Shown: in pieces, positions 30,274-41,488 of the stretch
Numbering within the stretch: the first letter of the stretch is position 1
Layout: every line of letters starts with the position of its first letter
From: Actinernus sp. WN-2022
Taxonomy: Eukaryota; Cnidaria; Anthozoa; Actiniaria; Actinernidae
Assembly: GCA_030867875.1 (NCBI GenBank)
Contig: JAOWCC010001751.1
Span: 27,954,369-28,018,368, forward strand
DNA: 64,000 bases
Reading direction: 5' to 3'
Made by a program: the position numbers and the translations under genes
Notes under the pieces: model-generated
The model's database searches: none
What the model saw: only the letters and a program-made list of their open reading frames with translations
Told to the model about the DNA's origin: nothing

Positions 30274-31448
30274 TCTTCGTGTTTGGATCCCTTGGTGAAA
30301 CACTAGCGCCCGTTTTTTATATATTACATAATACTTATTTAGGGTGGAATTATTAGTTTTAAAAATGCGGAAAAGATTGTGTTGATTACTATTATTATAA
30401 TGTAATTTTAATAAACCATCTAAAGTCGGACTCGTGCGTTAAATTGGCTGTTTGCTGCGACTGAGTGAGAACTTCTGTACAAAAGTCGTCTTTCAGCTAT
30501 AATTATTCCTTGTTCTTTGTTGGCGTAAACTGAGGAACCGAACTCGGAGAAGTACGATCTAAATTAATTTCACAAAGAAAGCAATACCCAAAAGCTTATC
30601 CGGCTGGCGAATTGCTTCCGGTAAATTTTGATTCGCGGCTGAGAAAGGGGGCGGAAAGGGGTCTGTTCAGTAAATGGGTATATACTTCATGGTAGCGTTT
30701 CGTTCCATATAGTCTCCCTGCATAATCATTTTGCATCATTTTGCATAATCATTATGCAGGGAGACTAAAGAGGACCACCTCGCGAGGTGGTCCCCAATTT
30801 CCGAAATATGGAATGAAACACTACCATGACGTATATACCCGTAAATGTATCAGGCCGACTGTGTGATCGCAGGTTACTAACTGATCCAGAGATCGATTAT
30901 CTGTCGTGTGTAGACGACAATATATTGTAACGACAGCATGGGAAGTCTTAAAACGTAGTATACATGTAAATAATTGAATTTTGTCTCCACCCTAGATCGT
31001 TTTAACTTGACTAATTATAACAGAGACAGAAACATTGACGCTTTTATTATCAGCAGAAATTATAATTGAAAACATAAACAAATCGACGGTATGCCTTAAT
31101 TCTCAAACATTTCAAAAGGTATTTGGTTTACGCCTGGTTTACGACCAAAAAATTACTGTCAAAGATATAGGAATGCAACTGTTTTGGAATTAAACAAATT
31201 GTAACAGGAGTTTCCTCATTCCGGGAGAGTGGATAGAAATACATATTAACACCTTGAAAAAAAGGTTTCAGATTCGAAATACTAAAAAAGACCGAGAATG
31301 AGTGAACAATAAGTCGATAATTGAATTCTTAGGTAGATTCTCTGATGAAACACTTTCCAGGATCAATACATCTCAGAATCGTTCTGTAGTTTATCTGACT
31401 CTCAAAGAAAATAACAATATATACAATGGCAAAACAGCGTCATTCAAA
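30274..31448. other. Intergenic DNA, 3' flank of the minus-strand gene
   Basis: No exon recognised. It contains the foldback at 30676-30842. Minus-strand AATAAA (TTTATT on plus) near 31041 could be a polyadenylation signal for the gene ending at 31449, but the distance of about 400 bp makes this uncertain. Confidence 0.4.
30676..30842. mobile_element. Multi-stem foldback MITE
   Basis: The outer arms GGGTATATACTTCATGGTAG and the near complement ending ATGACGTATATACCC enclose two inner hairpins: AGTCTCCCTGCATAATCATT with its complement, and the perfect palindrome GACCACCTCGCGAGGTGGTC. Three stems in 167 bp could form a cloverleaf-like cruciform. No coding capacity. Confidence 0.72.
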
Positions 31449-32997
31449 CTATCGCGTAACTATTTTATATCCAACAAATGCAGCTAAACTAGCAGCAGCT
31501 GCTCCTAAGATGATCTTGGTGCTTTTCTGCATTCTGTAGCTCATCTGGACATCGGATGATGTTACCAGCAGGCCGGCCTCCAGTACTTCATTCTTTACAG
31601 ACGGTTTAGGATCTTCATGTATTCCTTCAGAATTAAGACGAGGATAGCCGTCTTGTTCACCGTTCTCTGGCACAGTATCAGGCTGCCGAGCACCAGCTGG
31701 TTCACTACCATCATCACAGCTCGTCAAACCTCTGGACACCATCTTTTGCTCCGTATCATCAGAGCTCCTCGCATCTGGTGTCCTGCACAAACCTCTGGAC
31801 ACCATCTTCTCCGAATCATCAAGTCCAGAGTAGTTATTTTTAATCTCGTCCAACGTAGCATTTCTAAGTTTAGACGTCGATGAATCATCGTCTTCTCTCT
31901 CGATGTCTGCCAACTGGATGGACTCGTCTTTTGAGCCTCCCAATAATGTCATCGTGAAATAACCACTGTACGTGTTTGACAGAGAGTAATCCTTAATACA
32001 CAGAAGAATGTCTACTCCATCATTCAATTCAAGTGGAGAAGGTTCAAAGGCACCTGCTCGAACTAGCTGTCCAGAGGTCACATCTCTTTCAACTGTTGCT
32101 GACGTCAAATGCAAAGTATTTCCCCCAGCAGGCTTCAGTAGTCGCACTATCTCTTCTGCTGTGATTGTGCTTAACGATCTATGACTTGTCTGATTTTGAT
32201 CGGATGACAGTTTGATGTCTTTGTCAACCAAAAGAGGAACTTGCACGGGAACGTAGTCTCTAGGAGTACATAAAAGTGTGTCTGAGTTTTTCAAAACCAT
32301 TTTGTCTGGATCTGTGTCAGTCAGTTCTTGATTAGAAAACTCACTTTGAAGACTGTTTGTACACACTGAAGCCATTCCAACATTGTCGCAAGAAGAAATT
32401 TTTATTCTTTGCTGCCTACTTCTATTTTCCTTTAGTATATCCACCTCTCGTAGCATTTCTGTAGCAGATTCGTCTGCAACCTGAACTATGTTGTGAAGCT
32501 TCTCTTTGTTACTGCTAATGCCTTTTGACTCGCGTCTTAAAGTGTTTTTCTCATTTGCTGACTCGAAGGACTTCAATAAGTGAGTGTGTTTACGTTTCCA
32601 TCTCCTCCGTAAACCTCTCCTCTTTCGTTTTACAATATTACCCGCACCTGAATCCAAAAGATGGTTTTTCTCGTCCTCGTCACAAATTATATCCTGCAAG
32701 TCTCTTGCTGATCGAGCAGCATTCCAGTTTCTGGTATTTGTCTTTGCTGCCTCATCCATTCCTTTGTCAACTGGTACCGGAAAGGTCAACCCTACATTGG
32801 TATCACCAGGATCTAAATCAGATTTTGATTTCTTAATTATTGGCATGTATCCAGAAGCATTGATGTTGTCTTGGCGTGTGTTGGAAGGTATGCGATTTCT
32901 AACGGCACCACTATTTCTCACACCAAGGCTCGGTCTGGATCTGGATCGTCGCACTCCACCGGCCCTAGCATTTCGTGCTCTTGGTTCTCGGCCGTGC
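31449..32997 (-). CDS. Last exon of the tail-anchored protein
   Basis: 1,549-bp exon, 515 residues plus a stop. The frame is open from the acceptor (TTTTTAAAG) onward with no need for a local start. The first in-frame codons read HGREPRARNARAGG, followed by RRSRSRPSLGVRN. Two imperfect copies of EKMVSRGL, each preceded by an acidic DD-S/T-E context, occur near residues 395-430. VDILLCIKDYSLSNTYSGYF is the most ordered-looking stretch in the middle. The tail anchor is in the last 25 residues. If the upstream exons were wrong, this would still be a long single-exon ORF. Confidence 0.75.
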
Positions 32998-35660
32998 CTT
33001 TAAAAATAACCAATCACTTGTGAAGAAGTAAACACTCACAATGTATCGGAGCTGAAAGAAGTATAACTAGTTTACCTAATAGGTAGTGAATGCTGCCGCC
33101 TACTTAAGGAGATGTATAAGAAGAAAGTCTAAAGTAGCTCTTTAGCAGGAAAAATATTACTGGGTAACAAAAATGTCAAGGTGTGATATGCGTTAGATGA
33201 ATCTGTTGTGTAGCTTTGGGGCCTATCTTGCCTGTCAAGGTGTGATATGCGTTAGATGAATCTGTTGTGTAGCTTTGGGGCTATCTTGCCAGTCAAGGTG
33301 TGATATGTGTTAGATGAATCTGTTGTGTAGCTTTGGGGCTATCTTGCCTGTCAAGGTGTGATATGCGTTAGATGAATCTGTTGTGTAGCTTTGGGGCTAT
33401 CTTGCCTGTCAAGGTGTGATATGCGTTAGATGAATCTCAGTGTTGTGTAGCTTTGGGGCTATCTTGCCTGTCAAGGTGTGATATGCGTTAGATGAATCTG
33501 TTGTGTAGCTTTGGGGCTATCTTGCCTGTCAAGGTGTGATATGCGTTAGATGAATCTGTTGTGTAGCTTTGGGGCCTATCTTGCCTGTCAAGGTGTGATA
33601 TGCGTTAGATGAATCTGTTGTGTAGCTTTGGGGCTATCTTGCCTGTCAAGGTGTGATATGCGTTAGATGAATCTGTTGTGTAGCTTTGGGGCTATCTTGC
33701 CTGTCAAGGTGTGATATGTGTTAGATGAATCTGTTGTGTAGCTTTGGGGCTATCTTGCCTGTCAAGGTGTGATATGCGTTAGATGAATCTGTTGTGTAGC
33801 TTTGGGGCTATCTTGCCTGTCAAGGTGTGATATGCGTTAGATGAATCTGTTGTGTAGCTTTGGGGCTATCTTGCCTGTCAAGGTGTGATATGCGTTAGAT
33901 GAATCTCAGTGTTGTGTAGCTTTGGGGCTATCTTGCCTGTCAAGGTGTGATATGCGTTAGATGAATCTGTTGTGTAGCTTTGGGGCTATCTTGCCTGTCA
34001 AGGTGTGATATGCGTTAGATGAATCTCAGTGTTGTGTAGCTTTGGGGCTATCTTGCCTGTCAAGGTGTGATATGCGTTAGATGAATCTGTTGTGTAGCTT
34101 TGGGGCTATCTTGCCTGTCAAGGTGTGATATGCGTTAGATGAATCTGTTGTGTAGCTTTGGGGCTATCTTGCCTGTCAAGGTGTGATATGCGTTAGATGA
34201 ATCTGTTGTGTAGCTTTGGGGCTATCTTGCCTGTCAAGGTGTGATATGCGTTAGATGAATCTGTTGTGTAGCTTTGGGGCTATCTTGCCTGTCAAGGTGT
34301 GATATGCGTTAGATGAATCTGTTGTGTAGCTTTGGGGCTATCTTGCCTGTCAAGGTGTGATATGCGTTAGATGAATCTGTTGTGTAGCTTTGGGGCTATC
34401 TTGCCTGTCAAGGTGTGATATGCGTTAGATGAATCTGTTGTGTAGCTTTGGGGCTATCTTGTCTGTCAAGGTGTGATATGCGTTAGATGAATCTGTTGTG
34501 TAGCTTTGGGGCTATCTTGTCTGTCAAGGTGTGATATGCGTTAGATGAATCTGTTGTGTAGCTTTGGGGCTATCTTGTCTGTCAAGGTGTGATATGCGTT
34601 AGATGAATCTGTTGTGTAGCCTTTGGGGCTATCTTGCGACTGAAGCCTGTTTGAGCTGTGGCTTGTTTTCTCAAAAGTTGTCCCGATTTATTTTCAGTTT
34701 GTCCTGATATATTAACACTTTCCCTGAGTCTACCAATTCCCGACATTTTCTTAAGATTTCCAGCTAAAAAAACTGCTGTTCTCCCGAAATAGACATGCAT
34801 ATGTTAGAGTCCAATGAAGCGTAAACACTGGAAATCAACTGTAACTGAGAAGAAAATTATTTGCTGATGAGAGGAGAGATCTTGCTCTTTGGAAAATATC
34901 ATCTCCGCCCCAAACTATATGCTCACACTGACTCCAACTAAACGAACTCCAGTGTCGCGTGGAGTCGTCAACTTAGCATGACATCAAGTTATAAAACATA
35001 TTTTGTGGGTTAGTAAACTTCACATATATCGGAGACTAACAAGGAGCACTGAAGGAACTGTGGTAAAAATACAAACGAAGACGATCACAATGTTGTTTAC
35101 ACTCGCTGTAGTAAACGCTCCGATTGCATTATGGTCCGCGCCCATTGATTTTTGTGTCCTTGCGCATAACCACAATGCAATGTGCCAAAAAATCAGCCCC
35201 ACTACACAAATTAGCACTCGCTGCAACAGTAGTTATGAAACACTCGCCAAGATGCTCTTGTTTCCGAAGCGTGTTAAACTGTTTTCTATTCAGTTTACTA
35301 CTTTTGATTTAAAGTTAATTACCGCCATTTATTGTATTGTTCGGTTAAAGTTGGTGCCATTCAAGTGATTCATAGTAAATTGTGTAGAAGCCACGCTACG
35401 ATGGCACTGCTCAGAAATGAGTATTAAAAAGACTGGTCTGTGTATGAATGTCCTTTCGCTAAATGAGTTCATGATTTTATCGCTGTGAACAATCGGCCCA
35501 TCCAGCTTAAAGTAAAAGCAACGTTATTCAACGTCGGTAACTCGTGACAGTCTGGTGAGACTGATAAACTTGAGGCCGACGGGAAACCTACGATTTAACG
35601 TCCTTATCCGAGAAGACGTGAAGGTCTAACCATTTGCAGTTGTTTCACAAAGGCAGTACC

Positions 35661-35699
<39 letters not shown>

Positions 35700-37046
35700 C
35701 CGGGGTTTGAACCCGCGACCTTCCGCTTAACAGACCGGAGCTTAACTACTGAGCTAACCGGGAGGCGGTTAAGGAGCTTGCCTGTTTCTTGCTCCATTTC
35801 AGATAACCTGACTTTAATTGAGTAATGTTCTTTCGTTTTTCTGTATACCAAAATAATGCATAAATTTCTAGAATTAGAAAACAAAGTGCTGAATCCTCTA
35901 TAGAGCTGTTACATGATCTGACACGGGGCAACAGACAGGCAAAATTTAATATTTTAACATTATATTAAGGACGACAAAGACCCTTACCTGTTAATCATGT
36001 AGGATACAACAATGATGAAGATAGCGCAGCAAAAATTGCCAAAATAGGTCAGCGGATTTTGGCGAACTTCGTCGTAGATGGCGACAAGCGTCTTACACTG
36101 GAATAATGCTGAAATATGATACAGGAATGATATAAACAAGGTTGAAATACAATACAGAACAAATGTAAACAAGAGCCTCCTCTAAGGCTAGACTCGGGCA
36201 TGTGATGAGAAAGGATGAGTAAAATGTTAGACCATTACTCGTGGGGCGGATCCAGGGACTAAAGATCGATCAAATCTCTCCCTCCTCCCTCCTCCCCCCT
36301 CCCTCTCCCCCTCCCCCTCCGGCTAAACCACAGTTCGGATTGGAATTTGGCGTGTTAGTTTTTGTGGAGGGAGGAAAACCGGGGAAAAACTCTCGGAGCA
36401 AGGGCAAGATACCAACAAACTCAACTCACATATGGCGCCACGTCCGGATATCGGCGAACCTAGGCCACAGAGGCGAGGGGCTTAACCACTGCCGGCTCCC
36501 CTTTAGCACACTGAAACACAGCCCGGCAAACCAGCCCGCCTCATGTAATCAGGCCCTAACCACAAGAGCAAAACAATTTAAATACTGAAATCCCCTAAAC
36601 GCCAAACAAAAATGGACTGGCTGCTCAATAGTTCCGAATTCAGAATGAACAACCATCATAGGCGTAGCACATGAAATCCATGACGATGCAGTAATGAGAG
36701 TATTAAGATAAGACAACACTGGCTAAAACGTTTCCATAAAGGACTGAAATAACTGGTTTGTCATATCGTTTTCAACGATGTCCGTGTTGATTGATTTTAA
36801 GGTTTGCTTCCACTAAATATCTGTTTTAACATGGTAAATTATATAAACCGTTTTCGTTATTCAAGATCTCCAGCCGGTTGAGCTCGCCGAGAACCAAAAC
36901 TGTCAAACTGTCTGAGATATTGTTAACGATGGCGATTTACTGTTACGCATACCTGTCATATTAATCCAAAGAGAGCGACCATCGCATATTATCAACATAG
37001 TCATGGCAAACAAACTTGCCTTAGCAATATCTCTTACAAGCGGCAT
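31449..37046 (-). CDS. Unrecognised tail-anchored membrane protein (gene model, 3 exons)
   Basis: Exons on the minus strand are 37046-36953, 36108-35988 and 32997-31449. Phases match at both joins (phase 1, then phase 2), and the sites are GTATGC/TTTCAG and GTAAGG/TTAAAG. The predicted protein has about 587 residues: an N-terminal hydrophobic segment (KASLFAMTMLIICD), a second one (FCCAIFIIVVSYMI), a long polar and probably disordered middle with a basic cluster KRKRRGLRRRWKRKH, and a C-terminal helix KIILGAAAASLAAFVGYKIV followed by TR. The C-terminal helix so close to the stop is the hallmark of a tail anchor. I do not recognise the family. A 58-bp minisatellite and a SINE lie in intron 2. 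Confidence 0.68.
33172..34634. repeat. 58-bp minisatellite, about 25 copies
   Basis: Very homogeneous array of a 58-bp unit starting CTGTCAAGGTGTGATATGCG. A minority of units carry a 3-bp insertion (CTCAGTGTTG, near 33436, 33907 and 34027). The last three units before the right edge share a TTGTCTG variant. The low divergence indicates recent expansion. It lies in intron 2 of the minus-strand gene. Confidence 0.95.
34635..35544. other. Intron sequence of the minus-strand gene
   Basis: No supported exon. Short ORFs on both strands around 35.0-35.4 kb lack domains and splice consistency. Confidence 0.45.
35545..35768 (-). mobile_element. tRNA-derived SINE, family A, copy 2
   Basis: The minus-strand head CCTCCCGGTTAGCTCAGTAG and B-box GGGTTCAAACCCCGGCC precede the family body with ACTGAGTAGAAGGTACTGCC and TCTTCTCGGATAAGGACGTT. 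It is close to the 8.1- and 44.3-kb copies. It lies in intron 2 of the minus-strand gene. Confidence 0.88.
35988..36108 (-). CDS. Exon 2 of the tail-anchored protein
   Basis: 121-bp exon, phase 1 in and phase 2 out. The acceptor is ATATTTCAG and the donor GTAAGG. It encodes LFQCKTLVAIYDEVRQ, then NPLTYFG and the hydrophobic NFCCAIFIIVVSYMIN. A second AG 11 bp downstream is possible, but it would put the next codon out of phase with exon 1 and create a stop. Confidence 0.65.
36355..36512 (-). mobile_element. tRNA-derived SINE, family B, copy 4 (partial)
   Basis: On the minus strand the head GGGGAGCCGGCAGTGGTTAA and the body TGTGAGTTGAGTTTGTTGG through TTTTCCTCCCTCCACAAAAA match the 3.1- and 10.8-kb copies. 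The B-box is degenerate (AGGTTCGCC). The 3' part is missing. It lies in intron 1 of the minus-strand gene. Confidence 0.72.
36953..37046 (-). CDS. Exon 1 of the tail-anchored protein
   Basis: 94 bp from ATG to a GTATGC donor, phase 1. It begins MPLVRDIAKASLFAMTMLII and continues CDGRSLWINMT. The hydrophobic stretch could be a signal peptide or signal anchor. In-frame codons continue upstream of the ATG, so the start is the best candidate but is not proven. Confidence 0.6.
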
Positions 37047-37559
37047 TTTAATCGAGTAGCGAAATCGTCTTGTAATTTGGGGAATGACGTCACAATGGTA
37101 TCGTAATGCAGGGCGCGCTGGGTAGCGTTCCTGTTGCATTTTGGGAGATATTTGTGTGCATTGATGAAAAGAGCAATGGTCAAATTATTACACGTTCTGT
37201 GATACGGTCTGAAAGTATCTTTATCGGCCAATCAAAGTACAGGATTGGAAGTACGCAGATCTGTTATCTTTTCCGGTTACAGCACTTCGCTAATTATTCC
37301 CTTCAACTGACATTGTGAGATACTTAGCGAGCTTCACTGGGATTTTGCGTGGTGCGTGCGCAGGGAATCTCGGTTTATCATTCTGATGATCGATACTGAC
37401 TTTAGTGTTTGTGCTAATAGTGTAATATAATATGGTGATGATATGTAATATGCAAATTATCTAGGACACGTGATTGATGTAAATATATTAAAGATGGGGG
37501 AGAATAAAAGATTGGTAGCGATGTGATCCGAATACAGATAGTGTGTATTAGTAAAGTGA

Positions 37560-40500
37560 ATAATACAATACAATACAATACAATATTCTTTATTTACAGA
37601 GGGAAGACACATTAACCTTACATAGTTATCTAACATGCGGCCCTCTATGTTACAAATAAAACGTAATGGAAAGGAAAGGAAGTATGGGAAAAAATTAACG
37701 CACGGGCTACGACATTACAAGATGTAATGAGTAATTGGAATCAATGTAAAGAGAATTAATATGAAATAAAATCAAAAACAAAATATACTTACTAGAACAC
37801 TGCGCAATGGAAGGGGCTATGCCCTGGACGCGGCGCCAGAAATGCAGCAGCAGTGAAGCAAGGAGCGACAGTTATAGCAGAGGAGCTCCTCTAGATGGTT
37901 AACAGAGATGTGCGGAAGAAAAACGTTACGAAGCTTATACTTAAGAGAAGCCAGCCTGGTAGACAGAGTATTAGAAGAGAGCGTAGTATTAGATGTTGCA
38001 AGCTGCTTGAAGTCAGGATCCAAGGAATTGAAAAGAATAGCAGCGCTATAAGCCAGAGTGCGCTTGCCAGAATTACTGCGAGGGTAAGGTACGGCGAGGT
38101 TATGCATGCTGGCTCTGGTGCAGCGGCCAGAAGCTCTACGAGTAGTAGAGAGGAGATTGAACATGTCCTTAAAACTTGTAGGTGCATCAGGATTAAGAAA
38201 TGTGCTGAAGAGAAGTAGAAGTTTCCTACATTTAATTAGGTCGGTGATCGGAATCCACTTAAGCTGAGAGAACAGATGAACAGAGGGTTGACGGAAGTCG
38301 GCATCCAAGAGTATGCGGGCAGCGCGTTTTTGAAGGCGAAGAAGCCGCAGCATGTGGAGGTGGGAGCAGTTGCCCCAAGCAGCAGAACAATAGATGAAAT
38401 GGTTATGGATGCATGAATTATAGAAGCGCAATGCACATTCATAGGTGAGGAAAGGCTTAATGCGACGGAGAAGAGACAGTCTACTGCTGATGATGGCGCA
38501 GATGTTGTCGACGTGGTGTTCCCATAACATGAAACTGTCTAAAGTGACGCCTAGTATTTTGGCGTGGTCGACCTGCTCGATACTATTACCGTCGACTACC
38601 ACATTTAATGTAGAGCAAGGCAGCGTACGGAATTTCTGAGAGGAGGTTACAAGTAGAGTCTTGGTCTTAGATATGTTGAGTGCCATTTTGTTTTGCCTTG
38701 TCCATGAAGATACAGCTAAGGCGACTTCATTCAATTGAGAACTGACAGTGGAGATAGAGTGGCCAGAAGTGAGTATAGTAGTGTCGTCGGCAAACATTGT
38801 CTGATAGGTGTTAGAGGATAGCTGTAAAGGTAGGTCATTAATAAATATAAGAAAGAAAAGCGGCCCGAGGATGCTGCCTTGTGGTACACCTACAGACACT
38901 GGAAGTGCGTCCGACAGAGTGCCCCGGAATAGGGTTCTCTGGGTACGCCCTGACAGTTAGGAACAGAACCACACGATAGTCGAGGGGGAACAGCCATAGA
39001 CCCGGAGCTTGTAGAGTAGTGTATTGTGATCGACTAGATCAAATGCCTTTTTCAGATCGATGAGGAGAAGTCCATTTAGGAGTTTGTTATCTATATTACT
39101 CAGTATCTTGTCCGAGAGATCAGCGATGGCCAGCTCACATGAACGGAACCTTCTAAAGCCGAACTGTGAGTCTGATAGGAGCTCGTGCTGAGCAAGAAAG
39201 TCGTAAAAAGATAAGTGTACGTGGCGCTCTAGGACTTTAGAGACCACGGCGAGGATGGATATTGGACGAAAATTGGAGCGGTCAAAGAGCGAGCCGTCTT
39301 TATACATTGGCGAGACTTTAGCAATTTTCCACAGGTCTGGGAAAATACCAGATGAAATACTCAGATTAAAAATTGCCGTCAGTGAAGGGAAAATTGAGGA
39401 AGCGGCAATTTTCAGAAAATAGCTGTTAAGACCGTCCAAACCGGCGGCCTTGCCAGTGGACAAGCGTTGAAGACTTGTGGAGACGAATTCCTCGGAAACA
39501 GGTGGAATGTCGAATGGAACACCAGATGGTAGCTTGGAGGAGACAAACTCGTTAAGGTGGTCCCAATTGGGACTACCAAGAGGGCTGCTGAGTTTAACAG
39601 TAGATGTAATATTAGCAAAGTGGTCGTTGAATAAGTTAGCAATGTCAAAATTATTGTGATAGTTCTTGCCATCAATGGTCAGGTGGCTAGGCAGATTAGG
39701 GCATTTAGAAGGAGCCAGATTACGAATAATGCGCCATAGATTTTTTGGATTATCTAGGTTGCGGTTGATAGATTCATGATAAAATGCGCGCTTTGCGTTT
39801 CTAATAAGATGCACTACTGTATTACGCGCCGCGCGGTACTCGCGCCAACAGGATTCATTGTTTTCCAAAATAGCTTTCTTATGCAAATTATTGCGCCTGT
39901 TAATTGCTGTACCTATCTCAGCGGAAAACCACTCGGGCTGAAACTGCCTTTTAACTCGTCGTTTCCTAAAAGGCACGTGCGAGTCAATTACGCTGTTAAA
40001 TAAACTGTACCAGTGCCCTAAGGCATCATTAGGGTCTGTAAACATATCCATTGTACTCCATGGAATGTAGTCCATGTCGGCTAAAAAACTATCAACAGAG
40101 AAATTCTTTAGCGAGCGAAAAACTATAAGTTTATGCCCTGCTGCATTGATCTTAATGCTCCTGGATTTCCAGGAAGCAAATACAGGTAGATGATCACTAA
40201 GAGAGATCGGTAAAGTGCCTGATTTAAGAACATGATCCTTATGAGAGACAAAAATATGGTCTAAAAGCGACCCAGATATCGGCCTAGTTGGTACAGTTAT
40301 AAGCTGTTGAAGATTATATGACTGCATTAAATTCAGGAAACGATTTGTTACATGTGTTCTGGATAGTAAGTCAAAATTGAAGTCCCCTAAAATTAGTGTC
40401 TGGTTACCCTGACAATCAGCTTTGGTCAACATAGCATCTAAAAGTTCCAGATACGAAGCATCAGAGGATGGAGGCCGGTAGATGAATGAAACCAAGCATG

Positions 40501-40717
40501 GCTTCGAGCGCGGGAATTTCAGTTCAAACCAGATGCATTCAATCCCCTGCATTTCGAGATCACATCTCCTTCTTGCCGGTAGATGAGCTGGGACGTAAAT
40601 TAGCAATCCTCCACCCTTTTTCCCTCTTCTATCAGCGCGGAATATGGAGTAGTTATCCGCGGCCAGGGAAGCATTAGACCAGGAATCGTCGAGGAATGTT
40701 TCTGAGTATAGAATACT
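37560..40717 (-). pseudogene. LINE retrotransposon with endonuclease and RT, one in-frame stop
   Basis: Reading right to left, the endonuclease part has SETFLDDSW, FRADRRGKKGGGLLIYV, LILGDFNFDLL and SLSDHLPVFASW. The RT follows with FRPISILAVVSKVLERHV, LLIDLKKAFDLVDH, GVPQGSILGPLFFLIFINDL and MFADDTT. A TAA near 38955 interrupts WFCS*LSGR, where relatives have a Tyr, so one substitution separates the two long frames. The C-terminus runs to 37817. The 3' tail is (ATTGT)n, seen as AATACAATACAATAC at 37563. The endonuclease N-terminus is missing at the junction with the Gypsy fragment. Confidence 0.9.
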
Positions 40718-41488
40718 AAATTTGGCGACGAGGATGATCGTACTCTAGTGATGGCAACTACACTACAATTACCGGCGATCCAACCTTTCTCTGTTTCGTG
40801 TGATGAAACGACGCTCGGGCAGCGCTGGTCGAAATGGGTGAAAGGGTTGGAATGTTTTCTAATAGCTTCAAACATCACAGACAAGAAACAGAAAAGAGCT
40901 GTTCTTCTGCGTTTGGTGGGTGCCGAAGTTCAGTCGATATTCGAAAATATCAGTGAGACGGGAACGGACTACAATGCGGCATTGGCTCGATTAACCCAGT
41001 ATTTCGAGCCGGAAAAAAAACTCCATTTGAGCGACATGTATTTCGCCAGGCAGCGCAAGAACCGGGCGAGAACATTGATGCGTACATTACTCGTCTGCGG
41101 GGCCTTGCGAAATCTTGTGATTACGACAAGGTGGACGAAATGATCAGAGACCAAGTGGTTGATAAATGCGCGTCGAACAGGCTTCGCCGTCGACTGTTAC
41201 GTGAGACTGAACTGACACTGGAAGGAATCTTACAGATTGCTCGATCGATCTACATGCCGCTAAAATGGAAGCAGCTGCTGGGCAGTCAGGGCAGATTAAC
41301 AAGATTTCCAGCGAGTTTTCAAGAACGAGAGAGCAGATTAATCATAGAAGAAATACCGGTACGCGCCAACAAAGGAATGCTAGGAATTCAAAATCCACGA
41401 GGCAGAATCTGTGTTTTTGTTGTGGTCGCGCAGGGCATCGTGCGAAAGATCCATCATGTCCTGCAAATGGCAAAACATGTCATAGCTG
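40718..41488 (+). pseudogene. Gypsy-type LTR element, leader and gag fragment
   Basis: The frame from ATG 40751 reads like a Ty3/Gypsy gag: LGQRWSKWVKGLECFLIAS, then LTQYFEPEKK. It continues in another frame with RGLAKSCDYDKVDEMIRDQV, and in a third with a CCHC zinc knuckle CFCCGRAGHRAKDPSC. At least two frameshifts break it. TTTGGCGACGAGGATG just upstream resembles a primer-binding-site leader of metazoan Gypsy elements. This is recalled from family knowledge and not verified. Protease, RT and integrase are absent, because the sequence switches to a LINE at about 41489. Confidence 0.78.

Noticed and set aside
33172..34634. CRISPR-like array
   Set aside because: The whole 58-bp unit repeats with no unique spacers, so it is a minisatellite in a eukaryotic intron.
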